IMG/VR virus record: IMGVR_UViG_3300044620_001981
Span: 1-28,824 of that record
Source: a virus
Strand: one strand, 5' to 3'
DNA length: 28,824 nucleotides
The position numbers were made by a program, and so were the translations under genes. The notes beneath the pieces were generated by a model. That model made no database searches. It was not told the DNA's origin and saw only the letters and a list, made by a program, of their open reading frames with translations. Shown here piece by piece: positions 22,522 through 28,824 of the stretch (positions within the stretch are counted from its first letter, which is position 1; each line of letters opens with the position of its first letter).

Positions 22522-23226
22522 ATGACAGATAAATTAGAAATTGAGTATCGACGGCTTTGCGACCTAAAACAACTAAAGGGTAATTCCAAAAAACACGCCA
22601 CTGAAAACACAATAGCTTCAATATTGGATCTGGGATTTAAAGACCCAATTGGCTACGATCCGAGCTTAAACGGCGGAAAAGGGGGGATTACTGAGGGTCA
22701 TGATCGGTGTGCCGCACTATTAGCAATTAAAAAGCGCAAAATAGATCGACCTAGAGGTATAGATATTGACAACGATGGGGAGTGGATGGTTCCTATTTTA
22801 GTAGGAGTTCACGCTAAAAATGAGGCTCAAGCTATAAAATACTCGATTATTCACAACCATTCTACGATTCACGGGGCGGGGCTTGACCTTGCTACGGAAT
22901 TAAAGCTTTTTGATACTGACTTACTAATTAGCCAAGCTGAATACCTTGATGAAGAGGGGGAGAATTTAGGAGTAATCGGCGATTTAAATTCAATCCTAGA
23001 AGCTTTAAATACTTCAGATAATTTAGATAATTCTGATAATTTTGAATCGAATATAACAGATAATTTTTCGGGAAAAAACAAAGAAATTGACATTGAGGGT
23101 ATGGATGGGCAAATGATAATTAAATTAAGTTATACAGAAAATGAATACTGGCAAGTAAAAGAACAATTAAGTAAAATAGCATCGACACCCGAACAAGCAG
23201 TATGGAAGCTTTTAGGTAATGACTAA
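22522..23226 (+). CDS. ParB-like protein paired with a cytosine methyltransferase
   Basis: Start at ATG 22522 (TDKLEIEYRRLCDLK); an upstream GTG-like extension is unlikely. Residues 8-60 resemble a ParB nuclease-type domain: LCDLKQLKGNSKKHATENTI, DPIGYDP and the signature GHDRCAALLAIKKRK. Residues 95-118 (VPILVGVHAKNEAQAIKY) continue it. The last third is acidic, low complexity (NTSDNLDNSDNFESN) then a folded end. Its stop overlaps the methyltransferase start by 8 bases, so they are translationally coupled. Such ParB-like proteins often precede phage DNA methyltransferases; the exact role is unknown, perhaps directing or regulating the enzyme. Confidence 0.7.
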   Translation: MTDKLEIEYRRLCDLKQLKGNSKKHATENTIASILDLGFKDPIGYDPSLNGGKGGITEGHDRCAALLAIKKRKIDRPRGIDIDNDGEWMVPILVGVHAKNEAQAIKYSIIHNHSTIHGAGLDLATELKLFDTDLLISQAEYLDEEGENLGVIGDLNSILEALNTSDNLDNSDNFESNITDNFSGKNKEIDIEGMDGQMIIKLSYTENEYWQVKEQLSKIASTPEQAVWKLLGND

Positions 23227-24292
23227 ACATAAATTTGCATATAAGTGGAATTTGTCAGATGGATACCCAGCACCCGGAATTGAAAAACATGGGTTAAAAG
23301 TATTTGGTACTTTTATCTGTGGCGGTGGTTCGACTATGGGTTACAAGTTAGCAGGTTTTGACCATTTAGGAGGTGTTGAAATAGACTCGCAGGTAGCTGA
23401 TGTATATAAAGTTAACCACAATCCTAAATATTTATTTATTGAAGATATAAGAGATTTTGCTGATCGTACAATCTTTCCTAATGAACTTTACAACCTAGAT
23501 ATTTTAGACGGCTCACCTCCCTGCTCTTCATTTAGCATGGCAGGAAATAGAGAAAAAGACTGGGGGAAAGAAAAAGTATTTAGGGAAGGTCAGGCTAAAC
23601 AGCGACTTGATGACCTTTTCTTTGATTACATACGATTAGCAAAAAAACTACAGCCAAAGGTCGTTATCGCTGAAAATGTTAAAGGAATTATTCAAGGTAA
23701 TGCCAAAGCGTATGTAAAGCGAATAAAAGATGAATTTGAAAAAGCAGGATATAAAGTACAGTTATTCCTCTTGAACGCCGCAAGCATGGGAGTGCCTCAA
23801 AAACGTGAGCGAGTGTTCTTTATTTGTCAAAGGAATGATTTAAACTTTAAAAATCTAGAGTTAAGTTTTAATGAAGAGCCAATTTTGTTTGGTGAATTTG
23901 GAACAAATGAAATTGGAGAAGCAATTAAATGTAATTATATAAAAAAACTTTTAAAAAACCCTATAACATCAACAGGTGCGTTACAAACACATAAAAAAAG
24001 TTTAAATGGCAAAATCGGCGGTATTGGATTTACTTTTGTTTGCTTAGAAAATCAAACGCCTTTAACAGTAATAGCAAACAAAAATAAACTAATACACAGT
24101 AACTTAAATAATTATATATCAAATAAAGCAACTTGCCTAATTGGTAGCTATCCACTCGATTACAACTTTAAAAATATCGATCCAAAGTATTTAATTGGTA
24201 TGTCAGTTCCTCCTGTAATGACTGCACAGATAGCGCATCAGATTTATTTACAGTGGTTTACAGAACAATCAGTACAAAAATACACACAGTGA
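23219..24292 (+). CDS. C5-cytosine DNA methyltransferase
   Basis: 357 residues with all core motifs in order: motif I FICGGGSTMGYKLAGF (residues 32-47), motif IV DGSPPCSSFSMAG with catalytic Cys102, motif VI VIAENVKGI (Glu152, Asn153), motif VIII GVPQKRERVFFI (Gln194, Arg196, Arg198), and motif X SVPPVMTAQIAHQIY near the C-terminus. The variable region between VIII and IX is short, consistent with a short recognition site. It would methylate cytosines in phage DNA, likely to escape host restriction, and is coupled to the ParB-like gene. No restriction endonuclease is adjacent. Confident of activity, not of the target sequence. Confidence 0.95.
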   Translation: MTKHKFAYKWNLSDGYPAPGIEKHGLKVFGTFICGGGSTMGYKLAGFDHLGGVEIDSQVADVYKVNHNPKYLFIEDIRDFADRTIFPNELYNLDILDGSPPCSSFSMAGNREKDWGKEKVFREGQAKQRLDDLFFDYIRLAKKLQPKVVIAENVKGIIQGNAKAYVKRIKDEFEKAGYKVQLFLLNAASMGVPQKRERVFFICQRNDLNFKNLELSFNEEPILFGEFGTNEIGEAIKCNYIKKLLKNPITSTGALQTHKKSLNGKIGGIGFTFVCLENQTPLTVIANKNKLIHSNLNNYISNKATCLIGSYPLDYNFKNIDPKYLIGMSVPPVMTAQIAHQIYLQWFTEQSVQKYTQ

Positions 24293-24310
24293 CACTTGAT
24301 AAACTGTCAC
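24289..24310 (+). terminator. small hairpin over the methyltransferase stop
   Basis: GTGACA (24289-24294) pairs with TGTCAC (24305-24310) around a 10-base loop that includes part of the stop region. No T-run follows, so it is at best a weak terminator or a mRNA 3'-end stabiliser. Confidence 0.35.
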
Positions 24311-24353
24311 GCTTTGCCAACTATCTGAAAATTATCATGATATATTTAAAATA

Positions 24354-24539
24354 TAAGCACTAAACCGAGTGCATCCATTAATTAGAGCCTCCATAAGCTA
24401 CTGGGCGGATCAGTAACCGACTTGAAATAGTAGTCGGCTGGTGAGACTGGTTAATGAGTCGTTCTAAGCTTGCTGGTGTAATTCCAGTAACCGATTTGAA
24501 ATAGTAGTCGGCTGACGCACGCACTTGGTCTAGTGCTTA
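24354..24539 (+). ncRNA. candidate structured RNA with two near-identical modules
   Basis: The ends pair in a 19-bp helix: 24354-24372 (TAAGCACTAAACCGAGTGC) with 24521-24539, with one A-C mismatch and one G-T pair. Inside are two modules. Each has CTG(G) ... CAG, then TAA, a 6-bp hairpin CCGAYT/AGTCGG around TGAAATAGT, and CTG. The 30-base cores at 24411-24440 and 24485-24514 differ at one base, where C-G becomes T-G, so the stem is kept. A GACT/AGTC pair (24445-24448 / 24457-24460) links them. A TAAAAT box at 24347-24352 could start transcription at the first stem. It matches no RNA class I know. The orientation is taken as plus because of that box. Confidence 0.7.
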
Positions 24540-24844
24540 TTACTTTAAATAGATTCTTAGTTATTCTAGCGATTTACTGTCACTGGATTTGGGCAAAAGT
24601 GATAACACCTAGACAAGCCTACATCTATCTGGTGTGGGCAAAAAACAATAATCTTGACCCAGTGCCTGTTACTTCCCGGCATCGGAACTATCGCTTTAGA
24701 GTGGCATCAACTACAGCAGAATTAGGAATAGGTAAAGAACGAGTTAGACAAGTTCTGGCTAAAGTCCTTGAACTGCTATCAAAAGGAAACCAAATTGAGG
24801 AGGCAACCGACCTAATACTACAAGAGTACAAAAAATTTAATTAA
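24533..24844 (+). CDS. small helix-turn-helix-like protein, start uncertain
   Basis: The frame is open from GTG 24533, inside the 3' arm of the RNA helix, or from GTG 24599 (VITPRQAYIYLVW). No ATG is available and no ribosome binding site is clear. Residues near the C-terminus (STTAELGIGKERVRQVLAKV) look like a helix-turn-helix. The upstream part (RFLVILAIYCHWIWAK) is hydrophobic. Because the first possible start overlaps the RNA stem, the helix could hide the start codon. It may also be the remnant of a longer regulator. Followed immediately by a strong terminator. Confidence 0.5.
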   Translation: MLITLNRFLVILAIYCHWIWAKVITPRQAYIYLVWAKNNNLDPVPVTSRHRNYRFRVASTTAELGIGKERVRQVLAKVLELLSKGNQIEEATDLILQEYKKFN

Positions 24845-24846
24845 TC

Positions 24847-24876
24847 AAAACCCGTCAATTGATTGACGGGTTTTTA
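24847..24876. terminator. perfect-stem bidirectional terminator
   Basis: CCCGTCAA (24851-24858) and TTGACGGG (24863-24870) form a perfect stem, preceded by AAAA and followed by TTTTT. Either strand would terminate here. It ends the 24533 gene and separates the RNA/regulator unit from the palindromes and copy 2 downstream. Confidence 0.9.
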
Positions 24877-24911
24877 GTTAATATTGCTAACAGATTGTTA
24901 GCAATATTAAC
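24877..24911. repeat. perfect 16-bp inverted repeat
   Basis: GTTAATATTGCTAACA (24877-24892) and its exact complement (24896-24911) around GAT. AT-rich. It directly follows the terminator. It has no T-run, so is more likely an operator or cruciform than a terminator. Confidence 0.85.
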
Positions 24912-24995
24912 AGTGAAAAGTATTGATATATATACGTTTTATTAGTTTGTTGCTACTGTTAATAGGTTTTCCGATTCTCGTTTTTTTGTGTCCAG

Positions 24996-25029
24996 ATTCC
25001 CTAATATAGAAAATTCTATATTAGGGAAT
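24996..25029. repeat. perfect 16-bp inverted repeat
   Basis: ATTCCCTAATATAGAA (24996-25011) and TTCTATATTAGGGAAT (25014-25029) around AA. It lies 20 bases upstream of the -10 of copy 2. Between this and 24911 a TTGATATATATAC motif related to the repeat fields also occurs. Confidence 0.85.
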
Positions 25030-25048
25030 AATTGATTATTTAATGTAG

Positions 25049-25081
25049 TACAATATTAATATGCCCTCGTTGACGCGAGGG
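25049..25081 (+). promoter_or_regulatory. promoter and 5'-leader hairpin of copy 2
   Basis: TACAAT -10 at 25049-25054 and a hairpin CCCTCG (25064-25069)/CGAGGG (25076-25081) with loop TTGACG. Compared with copy 1 the stem pairs change together. The -35 is not clear. Confidence 0.55.
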
Positions 25082-25284
25082 ACTAACTAAGTCAACCTAC
25101 TGTAGAGGCTAACATGGCTGATCTAATTTTACAGCGTTTTGATCACGATGGTATTGAATTAATTAATTCAATACCGAGACCGGTGAAAGCTTTGCCTCAA
25201 TCAAAGGATATGCTCGTATGTCCGGGAAAAGCCACAACGCTATCACTATGCGAGTGAACTACTCTCAACTCTGTTGAGAACTTC

Positions 25285-26466
25285 CTATTTCACGGGGGAT
25301 TGCCTCAAGACGGATTTGCGTCCACCTTTTGGTCTTACATCCCCTCCATAGGCAGTATCGCTAGTTCCTAGCGACAATATCCGTAAGGCTTCATTTTTGA
25401 TGTTTATCGCCGCATTTATATCACGATCATGGGTTGTTTTGCAATGCTCACAAGTCCATGTTCTAATATCAAGTGGTAAACTCGCTACTTGATTTAGACA
25501 GACATTACAAGTTTTAGAACTAGGGAAAAACCTATCAACTTCGATATAAGTTTTTCCTTCCCATTCTGCCTTGTATTTAAGCATTGTACAAAACATTCCC
25601 CAACCACAATCACTAATAGCCTTAGCTAAATTGTGATTGCGTACCATGCCTTTGACATTGAGATTTTCTACCGCAATAACTTGGTTTTCGTTAACTATTT
25701 TACAAGATAGCTTGTGTAGAAAATCTTCACGACATCTTGAGATTTTAGAGTGAACTTTAGCTACTTTATGTTTAGCTTTTTGACGGTTGATGCTTCCTTT
25801 CTTTTTACGGGATAGCTTCTGTTGTTTACGCTTGAGATTGCGCTGATGTTTGGCAAAATGTTTAGGGTTATCGTATTTACTACCATTGCTGGTAATAGCA
25901 AAATGAGTTAATCCTAAGTCAACTCCTATTGCTTTTCCATCGGAGAAAGGATGAGGACTTTTTTTTTCATCATCAACTAAAATAGAAGCGTAGTATTTAC
26001 CGTCTGGGTTTTTTGAGATAGTAACGGTTTTAATTGTCCCTTCAAATTCTCGATGTCGAACACAATAGACTAACCCAATCTTTGGGAGTTTTAAATAGTC
26101 CTCTTCAAGCTTAACGTTGGCAGGATAGCTAATTGATTGCCTACCGTGTTTAGATTTGAATCTAGGTAATTTAGCTCGCTTTTCAAAGAAGTTTTGATAG
26201 GCTTGCGATAAATTCAAAGCAACAACTTGTAAACACTGAGAATAAGCATCTGTTAGCCATTCGTATTCTTTTTTAAGACTAGGGAGTAGTCCTTGAATAT
26301 AACCTCTAGTTAATCCTTTTCCTGTTGATTGATAGGTTTCTTGGCACAAATTGAGGGAATAATTCCAAAACCAACGACAACAGCCGAAACTTTTTGCTAA
26401 GGCTATTTCTTGCTCGGTATTGGGATATATCCTGAACTTGTACGCTTTGTACATGGCTGTTATCAT
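25285..26466 (-). CDS. tnpB: TnpB RNA-guided nuclease (IS605 family)
   Basis: 393 residues from ATG 26466, with AAGG properly placed; a longer frame to 26526 exists. N-terminus MITAMYKAYKFRIYPNTEQE is the usual TnpB opening. The RuvC-like catalytic residues appear in AIGVDLGLTHFAI (Asp), IAVENLNVKGM (Glu) and HDRDINAAINIK (Asp). A zinc ribbon, CNVC ... CEHC, lies between. Such proteins cut DNA guided by an RNA from the element's right end, and maintain the element. The start region forms a hairpin GTTATCATG/CATGATAAC with the ribosome binding site in its loop. The gene looks intact. Confidence 0.93.
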   Translation of the reverse strand: MITAMYKAYKFRIYPNTEQEIALAKSFGCCRWFWNYSLNLCQETYQSTGKGLTRGYIQGLLPSLKKEYEWLTDAYSQCLQVVALNLSQAYQNFFEKRAKLPRFKSKHGRQSISYPANVKLEEDYLKLPKIGLVYCVRHREFEGTIKTVTISKNPDGKYYASILVDDEKKSPHPFSDGKAIGVDLGLTHFAITSNGSKYDNPKHFAKHQRNLKRKQQKLSRKKKGSINRQKAKHKVAKVHSKISRCREDFLHKLSCKIVNENQVIAVENLNVKGMVRNHNLAKAISDCGWGMFCTMLKYKAEWEGKTYIEVDRFFPSSKTCNVCLNQVASLPLDIRTWTCEHCKTTHDRDINAAINIKNEALRILSLGTSDTAYGGDVRPKGGRKSVLRQSPVK

Positions 26467-26486
26467 GAATTTACCTTCATGATAAC
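26459..26486 (-). promoter_or_regulatory. hairpin enclosing the tnpB ribosome binding site
   Basis: GTTATCATG and CATGATAAC, a perfect 9-bp inverted repeat, flank a loop with GAAGG. The start codon lies within the arm. Folding would mask the start codon while leaving the ribosome binding site in the loop, so TnpB translation may be kept low. Confidence 0.5.
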
Positions 26487-27146
26487 AGAGGTTTTGGGGA
26501 TTGTCTATATGTTGGTCAGCATTCATCCCGTCGCTAAAAGCGAGGGACTTCTGCTGACATTTAATTAAACCGGCTACCTAAAGAAGATAGCAAGGGGGTA
26601 ACTTCTGAATCTCCAAATCACCCTCAAATTCAAACAGGGAGCGGGTTACAAGGGGGTAACACAATGGGGTTAGGATTAGGATTGCTAAAACAGGCTCAAA
26701 TTCAAACAGAGGGCGGGTTGCAAGGGGTTTATCTAATCCCAGAAGACCTAATCTGTAAGTGGTTGCCAAAGGATAATCCTGAGTTAGCCTCTCAAGTGCT
26801 TAAGCTAGGAGTCCGATTATTCCTTCACACATTAGCTGGTTTTCGCGTCAAGAGCGAGGCAATTAAAGAGGTAAGGCAACTTGAGAGCCAAATCGTCAAA
26901 CTAAGCGAAGAGAAGCAAATACTAGAGGAGTTGATCAAAACTCAAAAGACTATGATCGCTGACTTTAGCAGTAAAAACTCGATGCTTGACTATAAGCGGC
27001 TAGTGATCGAAGAATTACACGCTGAAAAAGAGCGCGATATAGCTAAATTCAACCTACTCGAAACCGAACGAGAAAAAGCACGGGGATGGCGAGGCGGTCG
27101 AATGCTCATGAGAAACGATAAAAAACGGTAAAAATACCTAAACCCA

Positions 27147-27181
27147 TATAAACCCCCTATGGACTCATAAGGGGTTTATAG
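27147..27181 (+). terminator. terminator-like hairpin after copy 2
   Basis: ATAAACCCCCTAT and ATAAGGGGTTTAT form an imperfect stem 16 bases after the stop of copy 2. No T-run follows. It corresponds in position to the perfect terminator after copy 1. Confidence 0.5.
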
Positions 27182-27640
27182 TTTGTTGGTTTGTAAATAG
27201 ATTGTAGATAAGGTGATCAACAATAAAAAGCATTGATATATATAGGTTCTAGACTTTGTTTATATTGTCACTCTATTTCCCTGTGTCAAGATTTTTTATC
27301 CTTCTCTTATTGTCCAGTTCGTTTATCTCTCCCTATTTTTTCTCTCCCCTGCATAAAGTGCCAACAAGATAAACAAACTTTGAAACCTATACCCTGCAAG
27401 GCTTTCGATTGTAGATAACCTTATCTACAATCGAATCACAATCCAACAGCCTTGCTGTTGACCTTGTTTGCTTTTTTACTCTACAATTTTTTATTGTCCA
27501 GTCTGGTTTATTCTTTTATCTTTTTCCTTTATAAGACATCGACATTATCTACAAAGTCTAGAACCTTTACAGGGTAACGGTTTCGGTTGTCGATCACCCT
27601 ATCTACAATCTATCTACAATGGTAACAGGTAAATATACTT
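27182..27640. repeat. noncoding palindromic repeat field B
   Basis: No gene is supported here. It carries six ATCTACAA/TTGTAGAT motifs (27202, 27409, 27423, 27547, 27601, 27612). A perfect 15-bp inverted repeat TTCGATTGTAGATAA/TTATCTACAATCGAA sits at 27404-27435. ATCGACA...TGTCGAT encloses a segment at about 27549-27595. The blocks match field A in opposite orientation, and both fields lie downstream of a copy of the same gene. Confidence 0.75.
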
Positions 27641-27654
27641 AGTACATCTGCTCA
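27641..27654 (+). promoter_or_regulatory. LexA-box-like site 2
   Basis: AGTACATCTGCTCA, weaker fit to the cyanobacterial LexA consensus than sites 1 and 3. Confidence 0.35.
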
Positions 27655-27660
27655 GAAAAG

Positions 27661-27703
27661 ATTCTCCCAATCTATTGACTTTATTGGGAGAATGATCCAC
27701 AAT
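27661..27703 (+). promoter_or_regulatory. shared phage promoter/operator, copy 2
   Basis: ATTCTCCCA (27661-27669) and TGGGAGAAT (27685-27693) surround TTGACT (27675-27680). The -10 CACAAT (27698-27703) follows after 17 bases. The leader down to the ATG is nearly identical to the 28435 copy. Confidence 0.8.
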
Positions 27704-27736
27704 AAAAAGTAACCAAAACACACAAGGATTAAAACA

Positions 27737-28408
27737 ATGAACACTCAACAATCTAAACTAAACAAATACCAGACTAGCCTAGCTAGATTAACTGCTCAAC
27801 TAGCAGTTACTAAAGGTAATCGGAATAAAGCTAAAATCGTTTTAAATATATTAGAAATTGAATCAAATATTGAGTTTTTGTCCTCAACGATTAAAAATAT
27901 GCAATCTTTTAAAGATGAAGTAGTAACATTACCTCAACCAGAATGGTTACAAAAGTTATCAATTCCAGAATCTACAAAAGAACGAGTCGTTAATACAATC
28001 AACGCCCTTGACTGTAAGATTGAAAAATTAAATAACGATATAAACGGAATTACATCTCAAAATCACAACAATATCTTAAACTCTAGCCCTGCCGCTGACA
28101 CTGGTGGTATTAGAAATCAATCAGACAGTAAGCGTCAACAGTTTGACGATAGACTATTCCGGAATGCTAAAAATGCTGTTAACGCATCAAAAGAAAGAGA
28201 TACTTTAACAACACAGAAAAAACGGTATATCAAGGACATAAAAGAACGTCCTATCTTTGAAAAGGCATTAAAAACAGGTAAAAAATCATCGGGAGAATCC
28301 TATGATCGGGAGACAATGCAATTCATAAAAGATGAGTTAAAACTGATTAACGATAGAATATCTAAAATTGAGTTTTTAGTCACGACTCAAAAATTCAAGA
28401 AATTGTAA
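27737..28408 (+). CDS. hypothetical coiled-coil protein, 223 aa
   Basis: AAGGATT precedes the ATG. The protein is helical with long charged stretches (NKYQTSLARLTAQLAVTKGN, IESNIEFLSSTIKNMQSFKD, CKIEKLNNDINGI). A low-complexity linker (about residues 115-130, NHNNILNSSPAADTGG) separates it from a second charged helical part (RNAKNAVNASKERDTL). No catalytic motif and no membrane segment. Expressed from an operator-containing promoter shared with the next gene and with 16079, so probably the same expression class. Function unknown. Confidence 0.65.
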   Translation: MNTQQSKLNKYQTSLARLTAQLAVTKGNRNKAKIVLNILEIESNIEFLSSTIKNMQSFKDEVVTLPQPEWLQKLSIPESTKERVVNTINALDCKIEKLNNDINGITSQNHNNILNSSPAADTGGIRNQSDSKRQQFDDRLFRNAKNAVNASKERDTLTTQKKRYIKDIKERPIFEKALKTGKKSSGESYDRETMQFIKDELKLINDRISKIEFLVTTQKFKKL

Positions 28409-28414
28409 TAAAGT

Positions 28415-28428
28415 AGTACAAACGTTCA
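28415..28428 (+). promoter_or_regulatory. LexA-box-like site 3
   Basis: AGTACAAACGTTCA, close to the cyanobacterial LexA consensus (GTAC...GTTC with correct spacing; position D is C and the last base is A). Located 20 bases upstream of the promoter. Confidence 0.5.
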
Positions 28429-28434
28429 GAAATA

Positions 28435-28477
28435 ATTCTCCCAGATAGTTGACATTTCTGGGAGAATGATCCACAAT
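28435..28477 (+). promoter_or_regulatory. shared phage promoter/operator, copy 3
   Basis: ATTCTCCCA (28435-28443) and TGGGAGAAT (28459-28467) surround TTGACA (28449-28454). CACAAT (28472-28477) is the -10 with 17-base spacing. Confidence 0.8.
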
Positions 28478-28510
28478 AGAAAGTAACCAAAACACACAAG
28501 GATTAAAACA

Positions 28511-28824
28511 ATGACTACCAAAGCACAGCAACTAAAGAAAGAACTAACCCAAGCATTCCCAGAGTTAAAGTTTTCTGTAAAAACTAATAAAGGTGTTATT
28601 GATAAGATTTTTGTAGATGTCAAAGGTTTAATAGGTTCTTCTTATACAATGTCAGAAATTAAATTGGTTACTAATAAATATCATAGCTACGTTTCAAATT
28701 CTCTTGATGGTGGATATACAGGAGATACTATTGTTAGCGTAAGTAATAACGACTTAGACGCAATGTTTGATGAAATTAAAGTAATGCTAAATATCGAGAA
28801 CGAAAAATACGATCCCTATATTTA
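28511..28824 (+). CDS. LPD29-like protein, 3' truncated by window edge
   Basis: 104 codons are visible and the frame runs off the window. The N-terminus TKAQQLKKELTQAFPELKFS and KIFVDVKG pattern resembles the LPD29-type domain of mobile-element and phage polyvalent proteins ('..AFPGVKFSVRS...'). Position and promoter are shared with 27737 and 16079. Ribosome binding site AAGGATT. The assignment is from pattern only and the end is missing, so length and further domains are unknown. Confidence 0.55.
   Translation, partial: MTTKAQQLKKELTQAFPELKFSVKTNKGVIDKIFVDVKGLIGSSYTMSEIKLVTNKYHSYVSNSLDGGYTGDTIVSVSNNDLDAMFDEIKVMLNIENEKYDPYI

Larger units (their letters stand above)
25254..26564 (-). mobile_element. 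IS200/IS605-family TnpB-only element
   Basis: Boundaries were set by joining the broken gene. On the element's strand, the left end lies next to TTTAA (26565-26569 read leftward), a typical insertion motif of IS605-type elements. The left end has a hairpin CCCGTCGCT/AGCGAGGG (26527-26546); the right end has TCTCAAC/GTTGAGA (25263-25279) and ends GTTCAC. No target duplication is visible, as expected. There is no TnpA transposase, so it depends on another copy. A guide RNA from the right end, with TCGCATAGTG as the start of the guide, is inferred. Confidence 0.8.
25114..27131 (+). pseudogene. copy 2 of the 13493-14017 gene, broken by frameshift and IS insertion
   Basis: The 5' part (25114-25253) reads M, ADLILQRFDHDGIELI, then continues as NTETGESFASIKGYARMSGK only after a 2-base insertion (around 25161-25170, AATTAATTC versus copy 1) puts it in another frame. 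At 25253 an IS605-type element is inserted. The gene resumes in the same frame at 26565 (LNRLPKEDSKGVTSE) and runs to 27131 with GGLQGVYLIPEDLICKWL and RLFLHTLAGFRVKSEA, matching copy 1. Removal of 25254-26564 (1311 bases) joins the halves in frame. The 3' part could be expressed from ATG 26664 as a 155-residue fragment. There is also an internal near-duplication of a ~38-base segment (26623-26660 and 26695-26732). Confidence 0.85.

Noticed and set aside
24354-24539. The twin-module region as a tRNA or known riboswitch
   Set aside because: No cloverleaf, no anticodon or T loop, and no fit to glutamine, cobalamin, c-di-GMP or guanidine classes that I can recognise.
26623-26732. Diversity-generating retroelement template/variable pair
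   Set aside because: The differences are not concentrated at adenines, and there is no reverse transcriptase gene.
28426-28623. Leftward 65-residue frame at the right edge
   Set aside because: Antisense to the third shared promoter and the 28511 gene; no support.

Overview
The window is AT-rich and reads as part of the genome of a freshwater cyanobacterial virus, or a closely related prophage-like element. The clearest pointers are a terminase large subunit, a tail-fibre gene cluster, a phage-type tRNA, an nblA gene (phycobilisome degradation, found only in cyanobacteria and their phages), class I ribonucleotide reductase, and many small proteins of cyanobacterial type. The host genus cannot be fixed from the sequence alone; a bloom-forming freshwater genus is an inference from nblA and the base composition.

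Layout. 1-542: the end of a RusA-like resolvase gene and a tiny membrane protein. 539-973: a convergent gene, possibly structural. 1082-8566: a long rightward operon with small genes, nblA, an unusual thymidylate synthase-like fusion, a zinc/winged-helix protein, nrdA, two small membrane proteins and nrdB. This is a host-takeover and nucleotide-supply block. 8601-12371: a leftward tail/adhesion cluster with LamG-like, tail-fibre and collar-like proteins, including decayed LamG copies. 12372-13492: 1.1 kb without genes, holding two tandem terminator hairpins, six ATCTACAA/TTGTAGAT motifs in hairpin-forming repeats, and a 3 x 21-bp iteron-like array. 13493-15970: regulators (an unknown cyanobacterial family, PadR, XRE), a tRNA-CAT and small hypotheticals. 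16079-18836: a rightward set with a coiled-coil protein, an oxygenase-like protein, a LuxR-type HTH protein, a HigA-like antitoxin and a 58-residue protein. 18844-22480: terminase large subunit split by a class 3-like intein with a LAGLIDADG endonuclease, preceded by a small-subunit-like gene. 22522-24292: a ParB-like gene and a C5 cytosine methyltransferase. 24354-24539: a strong candidate structured RNA with two near-identical modules. 24845-27736: palindromes, a second copy of the 13493-14017 gene broken by a frameshift and an IS605-family TnpB insertion, and a second ATCTACAA repeat region. 27737-28824: two genes behind duplicated promoter/operators.

How parts work together. nblA would free amino acids from phycobilisomes, while NrdA/NrdB and the thymidylate synthase-like protein would supply dNTPs. 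The methyltransferase would protect or mark phage DNA, and the terminase would package it. Three genes (16079, 27737, 28511) share one promoter architecture with an inverted repeat around the -35 box and a LexA-box-like site upstream, so they probably form a co-regulated set. The most novel elements are the twin-module RNA, the duplicated 'gene plus palindromic repeat field' unit, and the shared operator set. All functional statements are from reading the sequence; no database search was run.
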